A stretch of DNA of 5,593 nucleotides from Alphaproteobacteria bacterium. GTDB lineage: Bacteria > Pseudomonadota > Alphaproteobacteria > UBA2136 > UBA6156. How positions within the stretch are numbered: the stretch's first letter is position 1; the number at the start of each line of letters is the position of its first letter. The stretch lies in contig JAIXXE010000039.1 of the NCBI GenBank assembly GCA_027490875.1, positions 1 through 5,593 of the forward strand. The letters are read 5' to 3'. Shown piece after piece: positions 1 through 5,593 of this stretch. Made by a program: the position numbers and the translations under genes. The notes under the pieces were generated by a model. The model searched no databases. It had not been told where the DNA came from and saw nothing but the letters and a program-made list of their open reading frames with translations.

Positions 1-597
1 AACAGTTTTGAGCAACTTTTGGTGCACGATACCCGCAACCCTGCTGCGCCCGTAACATGGTATGCGAAGTACGGAGTTCTGCAGCAAGACATCCTTAGCC
101 AAACTCCGCAATTGCGGTTAGAGCAGGGGGTTCGCCAAGAAGCCGAGCCGCGTCAAACCACCATGCTGGAGTTTGCCAGCTTTAACCTGGATTTAACCAC
201 GCATCTGGCCACCGGTGTTGCAGAGTTACGAACCCCCGAAGTAGAAGAGCGTAGTCTTGGGGCAATCTGGGCCGAAGCCCAAGCCCCCACCACCAATTCA
301 AACCGTGCGGCTGCTTTGCGGGCCGAGGTTGCCAACCGCTTAAGCTGGCCACTGTTGCCGTTGCCACTTACGATGTTGGCTGTTGCCGCACTCTTGCATC
401 CAGCCCGCCGTAAACAGAGCAGCCTGCGCGGGGTCATTGTGGCAGCCCTGGCCGGAATTGGCTGCGTGTCTTTACAATTTTTGTGGCTGACGCAAACCCA
501 GGCAGGGGCTGTGTGGGCCTTTGGGGCCCAAATGATGTGGCCCGCCGTTGCTACGCTTGCCGGCCGGTACTGGTGGCAACGGGCGATGCGACCATGA
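1..597 (+). CDS. lptF: LptF, LPS export ABC transporter permease (C-terminal part, 5' end outside window)
   Basis: Partial gene: the frame is open from base 1 to the TGA at 595-597, giving 198 residues, about the C-terminal half of a normal LptF (roughly 360-390 residues). LptF pairs with LptG in the inner membrane and, with the LptB ATPase, extracts LPS and hands it to the periplasmic Lpt bridge. The first ~110 residues read as the periplasmic beta-jellyroll end, with the family-like stretch LLVHDTRNP and then LRLEQGVRQE. A charged helix leading into NRLSWPLLPLPL is the usual entry to the last membrane bundle. Three hydrophobic helices follow, at about nt 340-400, 433-492 and 508-567, matching the last three of the family's six. 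The first ATG/TTG-like codons (e.g. TTG at 19) are internal and not the true start. The stop overlaps the lptG start. LptF rather than LptG is inferred from gene order and the RLSWPL motif; a swap of the two names is the main alternative. Confidence 0.92.
   Translation, partial: NSFEQLLVHDTRNPAAPVTWYAKYGVLQQDILSQTPQLRLEQGVRQEAEPRQTTMLEFASFNLDLTTHLATGVAELRTPEVEERSLGAIWAEAQAPTTNSNRAAALRAEVANRLSWPLLPLPLTMLAVAALLHPARRKQSSLRGVIVAALAGIGCVSLQFLWLTQTQAGAVWAFGAQMMWPAVATLAGRYWWQRAMRP
594..597 (+). other. ATGA stop/start overlap coupling lptF to lptG
   Basis: The lptF stop TGA (595-597) shares bases with the lptG start ATG (594-596). No purine-rich Shine-Dalgarno sequence is visible in the 15 nt before the ATG (ACGGGCGATGCGACC). 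Initiation of lptG therefore probably depends on ribosomes finishing lptF, which would keep the two permease subunits near 1:1. The arrangement is seen directly; the coupling is inferred. Confidence 0.8.
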
Positions 598-1754
598 CGC
601 AACCTCAGCCCCAGCAACCCCAGCTTGCACGTGTGCCGTCACGGCGTGGCTATGCCCCAACCTTGGGTTGGTATTTGGCCAGACGGTGGCTGGTGGCCAC
701 TGGTTTAACATTGTTCGCCTTGTTGGGGTTTTTCGCACTCACCACGGTGCTGGAGGCAGTGCGCAGTCTGGCCGATAGCCCCCATGCTGGTATAGCAGGG
801 GCCATGATGAGCCTGTTACAGTTACCCGATTTAACACTCCAGATTTTACCCTTTGCGATTCTGCTCGGCACCTTGGTCTGGCTTCAGCAATTACAGGCCA
901 CTCAGGAACTCACCGCCATGCGTGCCAGCGGCTTACCGCTTCGTCGCTTGATGGTTCCAGCCTTACTAAGCTGTGCTGCGGTGGGCGTGGGCGCAGTGAT
1001 TATGCTGAACCCCGTGGCAGCAACCTTCATGACCCGCTACGAAACTTGGCAAGATAGCCTTGGCGGAAACATGGCGCGTGGTGTGCTTACACCCTCGGGC
1101 AGCCTTTGGTTGCGGCAGGATTTGGTGGCGAACCAAAGCATGGTGGCCCAGACTGTCTTTCTGTATGGCGGCACAGTAACAGCACAAGGCACGCAACTAA
1201 AACCAGCCACCATGTTTGTGTTTAATGCCAGCAACGCCTTAGTAGGACGGTTTGATGCAGCGGTGGCCACCTTGCAACCCCAACAATGGCGGCTGCAAGA
1301 TGTGAACGTTCTCAGGCCCAATCAGCCAATGACCACCGAAGCCAGTCTGGTGCTCCCTACCACCCTAACACCGGGCCAGTTGGCCGCCAGCCTTAACCCG
1401 CCCCAAACCCTGAATGTCTGGCAGCTTTCTGCACTGCTCGGTGTGTTAAAGGCCAACGGGTGGCAGGCGGGGCCGTATCAGGTAGCCTTGGCAAGCGTGG
1501 TAGTTTTGCCGTTGTTCTGTTTAGCCCTGTTAATTCTGGCTGTTCCGTTTGGTCTACAAAAGACCAGGACCAATGGAATGCTGCTACGACTTGCGCTCGG
1601 TTTCATGGTGGGGTTTGGGTTCTTTCTGCTGCGTAACTGGGCAAATGCCTTTGCCTTGGCCGGACGGCTGGACCCTTGGCTGGCTGCGCTGGTGCCCGTG
1701 GTGGTGGGGCTTGTTGTAGGTCTCTTTATGCTGGCATGGCTGCGCGAAGAATAG
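594..1754 (+). CDS. lptG: LptG, LPS export ABC transporter permease
   Basis: Complete gene of 386 residues, normal for LptG (about 360-390). It partners LptF in the LptB2FG inner-membrane complex that lifts LPS out of the inner membrane. The layout is diagnostic: three N-terminal membrane helices (about residues 32-53, 81-99, 118-140), a periplasmic beta-jellyroll of about 150 residues (about 141-294), and three C-terminal helices (about 298-319, 331-350, 361-383). After helix 2 comes the cytoplasmic stretch ATQELTAMRASGLPLRRLM, the coupling-helix region that contacts LptB and is the best-conserved part of this family (often '..ELva.raaGvs..' in relatives). The frame is open further upstream, to 483, but ATG 594 is chosen because it overlaps the lptF stop and leaves a normal short cytoplasmic tail before helix 1; the upstream extension would lie inside lptF. 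The tail (residues 2-20) is rich in Gln and Pro. It ends in TAG, 57 nt before lptD. Confidence 0.95.
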   Translation: MTQPQPQQPQLARVPSRRGYAPTLGWYLARRWLVATGLTLFALLGFFALTTVLEAVRSLADSPHAGIAGAMMSLLQLPDLTLQILPFAILLGTLVWLQQLQATQELTAMRASGLPLRRLMVPALLSCAAVGVGAVIMLNPVAATFMTRYETWQDSLGGNMARGVLTPSGSLWLRQDLVANQSMVAQTVFLYGGTVTAQGTQLKPATMFVFNASNALVGRFDAAVATLQPQQWRLQDVNVLRPNQPMTTEASLVLPTTLTPGQLAASLNPPQTLNVWQLSALLGVLKANGWQAGPYQVALASVVVLPLFCLALLILAVPFGLQKTRTNGMLLRLALGFMVGFGFFLLRNWANAFALAGRLDPWLAALVPVVVGLVVGLFMLAWLREE

Positions 1755-1811
1755 CCTACAACCGCGCGCGCCCGCTTGACGAACCATGGGCCACCCGCCA
1801 GCGTAACCCTC
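1755..1811 (+). other. 57-nt lptG-lptD spacer without a clear ribosome binding site
   Basis: This is the only non-overlapping gap above 10 nt in the window. It holds a GC-alternating run (CCGCGCGCGCCCGC, about 1762-1775) and a TTGACG hexamer at 1776-1781 that resembles a sigma-70 -35 box. No convincing -10 box lies 16-18 nt downstream (that region is CCAGCGTAA). No Shine-Dalgarno motif precedes the lptD ATG (GCCAGCGTAACCCTC). The spacer has no stop codon in the lptG/lptD frame, so a TTG start at 1776 is formally possible for lptD. I see no terminator. Confidence 0.5.
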
Positions 1812-3923
1812 ATGAAATGTTATGGGCGTGCCTTGCTTGCGAGTGCTTGGGTGCTCTTGCTTCCAGTCGTGGTCATTGCCCAGCCCGCGCCTCCGCTCTC
1901 TTCCCCACCATTTGATCTTGAAGCTACCGACATCACCTTTGATGCCAGCGGGACAGAAGTGGTGGCCACCGGTAACCCTGTGACGGTGCATGGCGAGGCG
2001 GGGCAGGTGCAGGCCAAGCGGGTACGTTACCTGGTCGCAGAAAATCGCTTGTTGGCCGAGGATGACGTGGTGTTTACCAACCCTGAAGGAACCACGCTGC
2101 GTGTCAATCGCCTGGAACTGACCGGCGACTTGAAGCAGGGTGCCCTCGAGCAATTACGGTTGGCTCTGCCTGGGTTAGGCGAGGTTAGTCAGGCCAGTCG
2201 GGCCGAAATCTCGGGGACGGAGCTGACGTTTCATCAGGTAAAATATTCGCCGTGCCAGCGCTGTGGCGATAAGGCTTTGCCGTGGCAGATAGAAGCCCGC
2301 GAGGCCCGCTACAATCAGGCCGCAGGCACCATGACCTACCGCGACGCAACGCTGGATATCTATGGTGTACCGGTAGCCTACGTGCCGTGGTTTCGGCACC
2401 CCTTGGGCACGGATAAACCCCAAAGTGGGCTCGTCCCGCCCAGCTTTGGCCGCAGTGAGACCTTGGGTGATCAGGTGAGTTTAGGGGCCTACCTCTGGAG
2501 CCCAACTGAAAATGCCGACTATACCTTTAATACGCGCCTGATGAGTTCGCGCGGAGCCCAGCTAATACTTGAACGCCGTCAGGTTGGTACCAACCTGACA
2601 ACCGAGCTTAAAACCAGCATGTTGAACGACAGCGGTCTGCCTGCAGGGGTTGGCAGTTTACGGTCTCATGCCGAGTTAAAGGCCCAGTATAATCTTTCCG
2701 AGCAACAGCGCATTGGGGTGAATGCCTCGGTCGCCAGCGACGACGGTTACCTTAATCAGTTTTTTGAACGCAATGACCCCTATCTCACCAGCACGGCCTT
2801 TTGGGAATGGGGTGCCGCCAACACCTTTGTTGGTGGGAACATTAAACATTTTCAGGATTTGAACCCGCGTTCCATTCCCGCCCAAACCGCCCAGGTCATG
2901 CCACAATTGCAGCTTCGGCATTGGTGGGCGCTGGGCCCAGCGGGAGGCCAGCTAGAGGTAAACGGCGATTTACTGCAGCTTAACCGTGGTGAGGGCACCG
3001 ATACCCACCGGATGGCCAACCGTTTGGCCTATAGCGTGCCGTGGTGGCTCGACGATGGCAGCAAAGTAACCTTTGGGGCCACAGGGCGCGCCGATTTTTA
3101 TAGCATCAGTGGGCGTAAAAACGGGGTGCTGACCCGTCTGCTCCCCGAGGCGACAGTGATGTGGGAAAAGCCCTACCTCAATGCCTCCGGCGAGCATCAG
3201 TTGGTGCCGCAGGTACTGGCGGCGGTGTCGCCGCGCGGGGGTAATTTGGCAAGCAAAATCCCCAATGAGGACAGCGTTGCCTACGAACTTGAAACCACCA
3301 ATCTGTTCGAGCCAAGCCGGTTCGCTGGCCTCGACCGCGTGGAAACAGGTCCGCGCTTGGTGTATGGGCTTGATAGCCGCTGGGGCCCCGTTGATGACAC
3401 CAGATACCGCTTGTTTGTAGGCCAATCGGTGCGTCAATACGATGACAATGCCCTCCCCTTAAGTGGCGGGGCGAGCACCCGCGCGAGTGATTGGGTGGCC
3501 GATGCTGAGGCCAACCCGGTATCATGGTTTGGAGTGAATAACCGATTAAGGCTTGATAACAGTAGCTGGCAGCTGCGTCGGTTGGATTCTGGGCTCCGGC
3601 TGGGGCAGGCTACCACGGGGCCACGCCTTAATGCGACGTACAGCTTTTTGGATGAACGCAGCGATAACTTAAATACCCAAATGACCTTACCACTATCGGC
3701 CAATTGGGAACTTAGGGGGCGTAGCCAACACGACTTTCGTACCGATAGCCTGCTTGAAGCTGAGGCTGGGCTTACGTGGTTGCGAGATTGCTACGCGATT
3801 GAGTTTTTGGCCCGCCGCAAGGGGTTTGTGAATAACAACCTGAAACCAAGCAATGATTACCTGATAAATTTTCAGCTCCTCACGCTTGGTCGTGGGGTTG
3901 GATTTGCTGACGATTCCCGCTAG
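1812..3923 (+). CDS. lptD: LptD (OstA/Imp), outer-membrane LPS assembly barrel
   Basis: Complete gene of 703 residues (E. coli LptD is 784). LptD, plugged by the lipoprotein LptE, takes LPS from the periplasmic bridge and inserts it into the outer leaflet. In order: a signal peptide (residues 1-23: MKCYGR, a hydrophobic core, likely cleavage VIA|QP); a periplasmic OstA/LptA-like beta-jellyroll (about 26-140, starting FDLEATDITFD); a cysteine pair CQRC at 148 and 151; the hallmark linker YVPWFRHP (190-197) and QSGLVPP (204-210) leading into the barrel; then alternating beta-strands to the C-terminus. One C-terminal cysteine, C660 in WLRDCYAIEF, is the expected partner for an N-terminal cysteine in the inter-domain disulfide. 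ATG 1812 is chosen because it gives a canonical signal peptide directly; TTG 1776 would add 12 residues in front of it. No Shine-Dalgarno is visible. The gene ends in TAG, 9 nt before surA, whose product is the likely folding chaperone for this barrel. Confidence 0.97.
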   Translation: MKCYGRALLASAWVLLLPVVVIAQPAPPLSSPPFDLEATDITFDASGTEVVATGNPVTVHGEAGQVQAKRVRYLVAENRLLAEDDVVFTNPEGTTLRVNRLELTGDLKQGALEQLRLALPGLGEVSQASRAEISGTELTFHQVKYSPCQRCGDKALPWQIEAREARYNQAAGTMTYRDATLDIYGVPVAYVPWFRHPLGTDKPQSGLVPPSFGRSETLGDQVSLGAYLWSPTENADYTFNTRLMSSRGAQLILERRQVGTNLTTELKTSMLNDSGLPAGVGSLRSHAELKAQYNLSEQQRIGVNASVASDDGYLNQFFERNDPYLTSTAFWEWGAANTFVGGNIKHFQDLNPRSIPAQTAQVMPQLQLRHWWALGPAGGQLEVNGDLLQLNRGEGTDTHRMANRLAYSVPWWLDDGSKVTFGATGRADFYSISGRKNGVLTRLLPEATVMWEKPYLNASGEHQLVPQVLAAVSPRGGNLASKIPNEDSVAYELETTNLFEPSRFAGLDRVETGPRLVYGLDSRWGPVDDTRYRLFVGQSVRQYDDNALPLSGGASTRASDWVADAEANPVSWFGVNNRLRLDNSSWQLRRLDSGLRLGQATTGPRLNATYSFLDERSDNLNTQMTLPLSANWELRGRSQHDFRTDSLLEAEAGLTWLRDCYAIEFLARRKGFVNNNLKPSNDYLINFQLLTLGRGVGFADDSR
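2578..2599. repeat. 22-bp perfect palindrome inside lptD
   Basis: The left arm GTCAGGTTGGT (2578-2588) is followed without a spacer by its exact reverse complement ACCAACCTGAC (2589-2599). The symmetry breaks at 2577/2600 (C/A). In RNA it could form a 9-bp stem with a GUAC loop. It encodes LptD residues 256-263 (RQVGTNLT), a turn between two predicted barrel strands, with the centre on a codon boundary (GGT|ACC). The symmetry is seen directly; any function (operator, pause or mRNA hairpin) is unproven. Confidence 0.75.
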
Positions 3924-3925
3924 GG
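3922..3925 (+). promoter_or_regulatory. Shine-Dalgarno AGGG for surA, overlapping the lptD stop
   Basis: AGGG begins inside the lptD TAG stop and lies 7 nt before the surA ATG at 3933. It is the only recognisable ribosome binding site among the four gene starts in the window and supports this surA start. The overlapping 8-bp palindrome GGTGCACC (3924-3931) is too short to make much of. Confidence 0.55.
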
Positions 3926-3932
3926 TGCACCT

Positions 3933-5240
3933 ATGAAACGCTTGCTGGGATATCTTCTGTTGGTTGGGTTGCTTGGGCAATCGGGCATGGCTTGGGCAGC
4001 CTCTCAGGATAGAATTGTGGCGGTGGTGAACGAGGCCATCATTACCCAAAGTGAACTTGAAGCGCGTGCGACGCTCACCGCACGGGCCGTTGATTTGGAT
4101 TTGACCAACCCGGCAATTAAAAGATCGTTGCTGCGTCGTACCCTCACCGAACTGGTCGATGAAACGCTGCAACAGCAATATGCCGCGTCGATTGGCGTAC
4201 AGCTTACACGCGTTGAATTGCAGCTGGAAAAGGATCAGGCCATCAGCGGCATGGGTGAAAAACGTTGGGCTGAACTGACGCGTGGCCTCGCGCAGGCCGC
4301 CGACAGCAAAATGCGCGCGGAAGGCACGTGGGCCCGCTTGCAGCAGGTGGCCGTAGCCCCACGGGTACAGTTAGGTACGGCTGAAATCGATAAGCTGATT
4401 GAGGAAATGAGCAAGACTCAAAACCGTACCGAAACCAACCTTTCTGTTATTTTCCTAGCGTTGGATATGCCCAAAAAAGCTTCACCTACAACGTCTGTCT
4501 CGGTAACCGAGCCGGATACCGGCACCCGGATGATGGAGTTGCGGCGCGAGTTGGTAGCGGCCAAAGATGGCGCTGGAGCTTTTGCCACCATGGCCAAAGC
4601 GGTTTCCAACGCCCCAAGCGCCGTTGCGGGGGGGCAGCTGGGGTGGTTAACCGCAGCCGAGATTCCCTCTGAACTGGCAACAGTGATTGGGGGCTTGAGT
4701 GTTGGCGACGTTTCGATGCCCATCCGTACCCCTGAAGGGTGGGTTCTGGTGCGCGTCAACGACCGCCGCAGCCAAGATAATGCCTTGGCCATGCAACCAG
4801 AAACCCAATACAAGCTTTTTTTATTGGCGGGGGCAATATCCAGCGATACGCTGTTGCGCCCAAACCTAGAAAAGGCCTTGCAGCAAGGGCGTCGTGCCGC
4901 CACAACCGAGCAAGCAGTCATGGCCTTGCTGGACTCTGCCTCAAACCGATTACAGTTACCACAAAGTCAGGCGCTGGGCTGGGTGAAGGCAGAGGCCTTG
5001 CAGCCCGATGTTGCCAAGGCTGTGCTGCAAACCAAGCCCGGCCACTGGACAGATATTCTGGTAGCCCCTGCGCAGCTATCAACAATTTTTGTCGCAGGGA
5101 CACGGCAGGTCATTCCTCCTGAACTGTTGGCCTTGCGTGAACGTGTGTCGCAAAATCTGCGGGCCAGTCGTACCGAATTGGAAGCACGGCGGCTGATGCG
5201 CGAGCTTCGCCAACGAGCCTTTGTGGATATACGGCTGTAA
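3933..5240 (+). CDS. surA: SurA-type periplasmic chaperone / parvulin-like protein
   Basis: Complete gene of 435 residues (E. coli SurA is 428). SurA escorts unfolded outer-membrane proteins, LptD among them in E. coli, across the periplasm. A signal peptide covers residues 1-22 (MKRLLG, hydrophobic core, likely cleavage AWA|AS). The SurA N-terminal chaperone domain follows (about 26-165), opening with the hallmark DRIVAVVNEAIITQSELEAR. A parvulin-like domain (about 168-278) carries the family motif GGQLGWL (233-239) and the closing strand GWVLVRVNDRR. A second, degenerate parvulin-like copy spans about 293-391 (ALGWVKAE at 347-354, then KPGHWTDIL). A C-terminal helix (about 393-435) completes the chaperone core, as in E. 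coli. The protein has no cysteine, and its only histidine is H371, so the catalytic histidines of active parvulins are missing in domain 1; it probably acts as a chaperone rather than an isomerase. Residues 179-199 form an extra Ser/Thr/Pro-rich loop. A generic PpiD/PrsA-like protein is the alternative, but the lptD neighbour favours SurA. Confidence 0.92.
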   Translation: MKRLLGYLLLVGLLGQSGMAWAASQDRIVAVVNEAIITQSELEARATLTARAVDLDLTNPAIKRSLLRRTLTELVDETLQQQYAASIGVQLTRVELQLEKDQAISGMGEKRWAELTRGLAQAADSKMRAEGTWARLQQVAVAPRVQLGTAEIDKLIEEMSKTQNRTETNLSVIFLALDMPKKASPTTSVSVTEPDTGTRMMELRRELVAAKDGAGAFATMAKAVSNAPSAVAGGQLGWLTAAEIPSELATVIGGLSVGDVSMPIRTPEGWVLVRVNDRRSQDNALAMQPETQYKLFLLAGAISSDTLLRPNLEKALQQGRRAATTEQAVMALLDSASNRLQLPQSQALGWVKAEALQPDVAKAVLQTKPGHWTDILVAPAQLSTIFVAGTRQVIPPELLALRERVSQNLRASRTELEARRLMRELRQRAFVDIRL

Positions 5241-5249
5241 CGCTGTTTT

Positions 5250-5593
5250 ATGACGCTGCCGACACGGAAGCATCTGGGGCAGCACTGGCTGCACGACCCG
5301 CTGGTGATTGGCCGGATTGCCCAAGCCTGTACGGAAGACTTGGTGGCAGGCGCCCCCCTGATTGAGATTGGGCCGGGTGAGGGGGCCTTAACGCGCGCGC
5401 TGCTGCAAAGGGGCTATCGGGTAATAGCGCTGGAGCTTGACCCACGCTGCGTGCAGCACTTGCAACAATGGCCCGAAGCCCAACCCGGTGGCCCTTTGCA
5501 GGTGCAAGCGGGCGACGCCCTCGCAACCGATTGGCCGAGCCTCTTGCGACAAACCCAAGCCAGACGGGTTGTAGGGAACCTGCCCTACAACGT
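5250..5593 (+). CDS. rsmA: RsmA (KsgA) 16S rRNA dimethyladenosine methyltransferase, N-terminal part, 3' end outside window
   Basis: The gene runs off the window after 114 complete codons of an expected ~260-280. RsmA uses S-adenosylmethionine to dimethylate two adjacent adenines in the loop of 16S helix 45 (A1518 and A1519 in E. coli), late in small-subunit assembly. The signatures are clear: KHLGQHWLHDP (7-17), the family's N-terminal LGQ-x-FL motif, here with Trp for the usual Phe; SAM-binding motif I, IEIGPGEGALT (38-48); the acidic ribose-binding ELD (62-64); GDAL (88-91); and the catalytic motif IV NLPY (110-113). The start is well fixed: the surA stop is in the same frame and only three codons upstream, and none of them can initiate. 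No Shine-Dalgarno is visible, so translation is probably coupled to surA. In most relatives pdxA sits between these two genes; here it is absent. Confidence 0.96.
   Translation, partial: MTLPTRKHLGQHWLHDPLVIGRIAQACTEDLVAGAPLIEIGPGEGALTRALLQRGYRVIALELDPRCVQHLQQWPEAQPGGPLQVQAGDALATDWPSLLRQTQARRVVGNLPYN

Noticed and set aside
106..117. 12-bp palindrome CCGCAATTGCGG in lptF
   Set aside because: More than one 12-bp palindrome is expected by chance in this length; no other sign of a binding site.
1776..1811. TTGACG hexamer as the -35 box of an internal lptD promoter, or TTG 1776 as the lptD start
   Set aside because: No plausible -10 element lies at the right spacing. The TTG start has no ribosome site and only adds a 12-residue polar extension in front of a complete signal peptide that begins at ATG 1812.
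1584..2153. 189-codon open frame on the - strand across the lptG/lptD junction
   Set aside because: It lies antisense to two well-identified genes, its translation looks like no family I recognise, and long opposite-strand frames are common in GC-rich coding DNA. The same holds for the - strand frames at 3693-4178 and 4418-4921.
2929..2942. 14-bp perfect palindrome CGCTGGGCCCAGCG in lptD
   Set aside because: About 0.3 such palindromes are expected by chance in a window this long, and it sits in ordinary coding sequence.
3845..3891. ACCAAGC / GCTTGGT inverted repeat near the lptD 3' end as a terminator
   Set aside because: The stem is only 7 bp with a loop of over 30 nt, it has no following T-run, and it lies inside the lptD coding region with surA starting 9 nt after the stop.
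4873..5003. Two copies of AGGCCTTGCAGC in surA (around 4873 and 4992)
   Set aside because: They encode similar Ala-Leu-Gln helix segments with the organism's favoured codons; a 12-bp match is not evidence for a repeat element.

Overview
The window looks like a piece of an alphaproteobacterial chromosome carrying an outer-membrane biogenesis operon. All genes are on the + strand, in the order 'lptF (3' part) - lptG - lptD - surA - rsmA (5' part). As I recall, having lptF/lptG directly upstream of lptD-surA is typical of Alphaproteobacteria; in Gamma- and Betaproteobacteria lptFG usually lies elsewhere. The CxxC-containing LptD and the histidine-poor SurA fit the same group. Base composition is moderately GC-rich by eye, and TTA and ATA codons are tolerated. 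I see no abrupt composition change, insertion sequence, tRNA, rRNA or CRISPR array. I cannot name a genus.

Layout: 1-597 is the C-terminal half of LptF. 594-1754 is LptG, joined to lptF by an ATGA stop/start overlap. A 57-nt spacer follows, then 1812-3923 is LptD. Nine nucleotides later 3933-5240 is SurA, and after another 9 nt, from 5250 to the window edge, is the N-terminal part of RsmA (KsgA). There is no room for a separate promoter or terminator except perhaps in the 57-nt spacer, so the block is probably one transcript.

How the genes work together: LptF and LptG form the inner-membrane core of the LptB2FG ABC transporter, which extracts LPS and pushes it along the periplasmic Lpt bridge. 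LptD is the outer-membrane barrel that inserts LPS at the surface. SurA is the periplasmic chaperone for outer-membrane barrels, with LptD a known client in E. coli. RsmA is a 16S rRNA dimethyladenosine methyltransferase, functionally separate but a classic neighbour of surA.

This is a largely conventional region. The points that deserve a second look are: pdxA, usually between surA and rsmA, is missing; a 22-bp perfect palindrome lies inside lptD; LptD has only three cysteines in its mature form; SurA's parvulin domain has no histidines and an unusual Ser/Thr/Pro-rich loop; and four consecutive genes share one reading frame with no extra stops between them. I found no evidence for an undescribed multi-gene system here.
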